Below, piece by piece: positions 59,647-64,000 of a stretch of 64,000 nucleotides of DNA (its first letter is position 1; each line of letters opens with the position of its first letter). The DNA comes from Dirofilaria immitis (lineage: Eukaryota > Nematoda > Chromadorea > Rhabditida > Onchocercidae), in the NCBI GenBank assembly GCA_024305405.1, contig JAKNDB010000079.1, positions 868,001 to 932,000 of the forward strand. The letters run 5' to 3'. A program made the translations under genes and the position numbers. The notes below the pieces were generated by a model. The model searched no databases. It saw only the letters and a program-made list of their open reading frames with translations, and had not been told where the DNA came from.

Positions 59647-62600
59647 AGTAGTAGTAGTGGTGGCGATGGATGATGATGATGATAACTTGAGAATTTACGA
59701 TTTCCAATGTTGCTCTTGATTGCTAATTCTCGAATTTCGAGCTCATACACTATAGGCACAATTTAAACACATAGATATTCAGGAAGGAATATAAATATCT
59801 CATCCGTTTGGTTGAAATTTAATGAAGAGTTATTTTTAAAATTTTATCTTCCCTTTAAACTATAAATTTCAAATAATGACAACCATATGATTTTGATTTT
59901 TCAAAGAATGCTTAACAATAGTTAAGCTAATTTATTACAACTTTTTTCAACAAAAAAGAAAAAAATATTTCGTTGAAATTATTTTAACAAAATTTAGTTT
60001 AACAAACAACAATATGAATTGAAACTGAAAATGATTTGAGCAAAATTGAAGTCAGTCAAGGATAGATCAACTTAGTCAAATTATAATCATTACTAGATTG
60101 TTTATCTTAACAGTCAAAAATTAAGAATATTATTAATACGATTTTATAAAACATCAAATAAACGATGCCAAAAATCTCGATCACTGATTTTTTTTGCAAA
60201 TAAAAAATGAGAAAACTTTCTGTTATGAGCAAATTTTTGGACTTTTTTCCGATAATTTCTTAGTTATTCTAGCTTAATTATCATAATTAAAATCACTATT
60301 ACTAGTAATTTTTTGCAAAAACAAATTTTTAATAAATCAGTTTTTTTCCTAGGAAACTTTTGGATAAATTTTTTTTTTGGGTAATATGACAAATTATAAA
60401 AGTTGTTAAAGTATTCATTCAAATGATATAGCTCATTATAAAAATAATGCATAAATATTTTTAAAAAACGAAATCGTAATTTTTGTTTCAATTTTTTTTT
60501 GCTTTTTATAAAAGAAGAAAGAGAGAAATAAATGATTTATAAAGAAGGCTTATTTCTGAGAAAAGATATTTAAATAAAATATTGATAGAAAAGATTTATC
60601 TAATTTGAAATTTTCTTATTCAAAAAAATGTCAACTTTTGATCGCTATGAAATGTAAAAATCAATTGATCAAAATTCTTTTTTGCATAAATTGCTTATAC
60701 TATTTAATATTGGGAATTTATAATTAACATAATTCGTTGATATTTGCTGTTCTTCTTTTGTTTATTGTTCTCATATTTCGTTTCAATTCAAATTTTGAGA
60801 TGAAACTTTCAAGTGTAAATAATATTTTAAAAAAAGAATTGGATAAGTAGAGAATAAAGGATATAATTTAGAGTAATGACTTATGAACTCAAATAAATAA
60901 AGTTAATTGGAAAATTATTTACGACGCATATGAAGGTATTCCTCATTAAAACAAGTATTTCTATTAAATTAATTCGAGCAAATGATAAATTATAAGATAG
61001 GAAGAAGAAAAGGTAATTTGTTGTATAGCAACTTGTTTTTTTCAATTAAACGACTATTATTTAACTTTTTTTTGCTTGATTTCTCACTACTATCTAATCA
61101 ATGATAATGTAATCAATGATAATATAAGCAAAATAAATAATGACTGAGAGAAAAAATCGAAGTGCAATTAGAAGAAAATGTATGACAGAAAACAGAATAA
61201 AACCCTACTGAAAAGTTTGAAGATTGAACTTTAGAAACTAACAGGAAAGAAAAAAATAAGTTTCAAATTTTGGAAAAAAATAAAATATAAATTTGATTGT
61301 ATCGATCCATCCCCTTCTATCTGTTTAAATTTGAATACATCAAAGTATCAAACAGATAGGAAATGTTGAATGTTACTTTTAGTTTAACAATGATTTCACC
61401 ACAAAAATTCTATCATTTTTCACTTATTTTCAGCAATATTTCCTCTTTCTTCCATGAAAGATTAATTATCGCAAATAAATTTCTCTTTCATATTGCTATC
61501 TAAAAAGTTCGTAATAATTGATTCGAACTGTCTGACCATCAATTATTAATCTTGCACTGATTTTAAATTATCCTATTTCTTTAATTTTGTACTGATCTCG
61601 AGTTGCACTATTTCTTGGCTTTAAAAGTTTGCACTGAGAATTTTAAAGTCACTTTAAAAATTTAAAAAAATGAATTGATTTAAAAAATGATTTTTATACC
61701 TGGATGCATGGCATCATCTATTTTCTGATACACTTATAAATTTGACCTACTTACTGCAATAATTTCAACCTCCGAGATTTTGACAATTTTGAAATTACAC
61801 AATTTGGATAATTTTCGCAAAAAAAAAAATAATTTCGTATCTTAATGTATAGTATCATTTATTTTCTAATACACTTATAAATTTAACTCATTTATCATAT
61901 AATTTCAAGTACCAAAGAATATGCAATTTTTAAACTATGAATTAAAAAATTTCGTAATATCTAAAGATTATATTCAAAAAATTTGAGAAAAAAATTTTTC
62001 ATATTATTTCTAATAAATAAAAGATAACAAAGAATGATTTAGCAATTCGTACAGTAAGCTTAGTTTTTTATTAGTCTTTTTGAAAAATTTAAGTGCTTGA
62101 TAGAAGCTCATAAAGAAAAAGTTCAAATTTTAAGAGCAATTGTTAAATGTTTGATGAAAAATTCCAACCAGGCTGCATCCTGATTGATTAAAATTGCATT
62201 TCAACTGACAAAGTATTATCTTAAAATAGAACTAAATGAGATCCAGGTTTTCTCTCTTTTCTTTTTTGAAAGTTTTTTATTAATTTTTATAATATTCGGG
62301 AATATATATTATATAAATGATATATTTATCGATTAATCAATATAGCTATTAATCATGAAATATGCATATTGGAAGAAATTTTATCAATAATTATATGAAT
62401 ATTGAATAAAGCTATATCTTTACTTCTTCTGCAAATTCAGTAAAAATTTTCAAATAAAAGAGAAAATCAAAGATTTAAAAAAATTCATAATTTTAAATGA
62501 TTGTCAAAGTACTTTTGTTTATTTGATGAATAAATTTTGAATTTTGTAATGATTTTATAGTTTTCAAAATATTATATAATTTTTCTATGATATTAAAATT

Positions 62601-64000
62601 CTTAAATTTTAATATCGAAATTTCCTATTTCTTTACATTTTTGTTAAAATTGCTATTTGCAGGTGTACTAATTTTTAAAATAAATTTCTGATAAATTCAA
62701 TTAGAATTTCTAAAACCGTAATTGGTAATAATTTAATTTTAATCTTTTATGAACTCCAATTTCTTTCTATTGTTTAGAAAAATAAACCTAAGGGATATTT
62801 CCCATAAGCTCTCCATTCTTATTAATTTAGTTCCAAGTTGAAACTTTACAAGCCTTAATCATTTATACTTATGTTTCAAATTGAAAAATTATAATCAAAA
62901 TTCATAAATTAATATGTCTATTTGATTCGATGGTAACTTTATTTCCTGGTCATTCATTCATTTAACCTAAAATCAACGAAGAAAAAAAGAGAGAAAATGA
63001 CAAAAAGTTAATCGTTCTAAAAGTAATATAAAGAGAAAAAAATGATCGGACAAATATGTATTAGTTATATTTAATTATTTATGGTTTGCTACTAAAGATA
63101 CAAGAAAAAATTTTGCAACTAAATTTTCAACTTTTCTATGTAACATACATAACGCAAAAATGTTTGGTGTATTCTCTACATCTGAAATATGCTTTAACTC
63201 CAAATTAGGAATTTGATTTTATTAAATAAGCGTTTTACTTTAAAATGTGTCATGGCAACTATTGGTCACCTTGTATTGATTAACTTTTATTAATTTAATT
63301 TAATTATATTGATTGATCGTTCAGTTTTTATTCTAGGATGAGAAGAATCGACTATTAAATTAAGAGATTCAACCTTAATTTTAAAGTTCAAATATAGATA
63401 AATGCTGATAATTAATATCGGTAAGAATATAATACTAATGACAAACAAATCCTTTCAAGCAAAAAACGGATTCCATAATCATCGCTGTATTTTACTAAAA
63501 CATAAAATCCATTATATTAAATCGCAAACGAGAAAAGACTTTATAATATTTCAGATAAAATAGAATCTTATAAAAATAATTTAGATTGAAAGAGGTATTT
63601 GAGTGTAAACAAATAATTTTAATTAATATTTAAAAATTAAATCTTCAAAATTTGAAAAATTTCTCTTGGAATCTTTTATAGTAATATCTACTTATTCATT
63701 ATCATATGTCCTATATATTACCATAATCATACACATCTATTTTCTCATAATCATAAATTTTAAAAATTACTTATTCAAAATAAAATCTATGGTTGATATT
63801 TTCATCCTCCAAAATTGCTCTAATAAAATCATTATTCTTCAAGATGATTGTAATAACTACGATGGGAATATTATTTATTTTTCAATTTTTTTCCGTTGAA
63901 ACTCAATTATTGTTCAAAAATTTCCTCACAATAAAATATTTTAAAATAAATAATTTCTTATAAATTCTCATTCAAATAATTCTATCATAAGTGTGAAAAT
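58119..64000. other. Upstream region of trak-1, no supported gene
   Basis: About 5.9 kb of AT-rich DNA with no frame I can defend. It contains a CT-rich run (58262-58310), a TGAAAA/AATGAA run (58461-58490) and the (ATG)n tract at 59539-59684. The trak-1 first exon and promoter may lie here or beyond the window. Confidence 0.6.
59539..59684. repeat. (ATG/GAT)n microsatellite
   Basis: About 145 bp of GAT triplets with GAC, GGT and AGT interruptions. On the minus strand it yields a Ser or His run in an open frame (59759-59505), which is explained by the repeat. Confidence 0.9.

Noticed and set aside
59505..59759. Minus-strand open frame with a Ser run
   Set aside because: Most of it is the (ATG)n microsatellite. 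The flanking 30 codons are unremarkable and no donor or acceptor places it in trak-1 phase.

Overview
The window is AT-rich eukaryotic DNA with many small exons. Introns are mostly 60 bp to 1 kb, acceptors are of the TTTTCAG type and donors of the GTAAGT/GTATGT type. The genes match conserved animal proteins, and the composition, intron style and trans-splice-like acceptors just upstream of start codons point to a nematode, most likely a filarial or other spirurid. This is inference from style and homology; no database was searched.

Layout. The minus strand of the first 13.3 kb carries three genes in tandem: a small unrecognised membrane protein (12083-13228), the exocyst subunit SEC10 (5408-10606) and a TPR/RPAP3_C protein (1265-4230). 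The spacing (1.2-1.5 kb) would suit a nematode operon. Remnants of another spliced gene may follow at 470-1095. A 169-bp antisense fragment of 18S rRNA lies between the membrane-protein gene and sec-10. On the plus strand, ubr-1 (the N-degron E3 ligase) fills 13924-32622 in 48 exons and is divergent from the minus-strand group, with a promoter-like cluster (tandem TGACGTG plus TATATAAG) 220 bp upstream. From 58.1 kb down to 35.7 kb the minus strand carries trak-1 (Milton/TRAK kinesin adaptor), with compact 3' exons, two introns of more than 6 kb and a 5' end that was not found. The rest (about 43-64 kb) is intronic or intergenic DNA with microsatellites and several degenerate tandem repeats.

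Functions. SEC10 tethers secretory vesicles, TRAK couples mitochondria to kinesin/dynein, UBR1 targets N-degron proteins to the proteasome, and the RPAP3-like protein would belong to the HSP90-R2TP chaperone machinery. They share no pathway; this is ordinary housekeeping sequence.

The most pervasive anomaly is a set of more than 20 single-base frame breaks across all the recognised genes, mostly one missing base and many in homopolymers, with splice sites intact. This looks like uncorrected sequencing or assembly error, and gene models here need frame-tolerant annotation.
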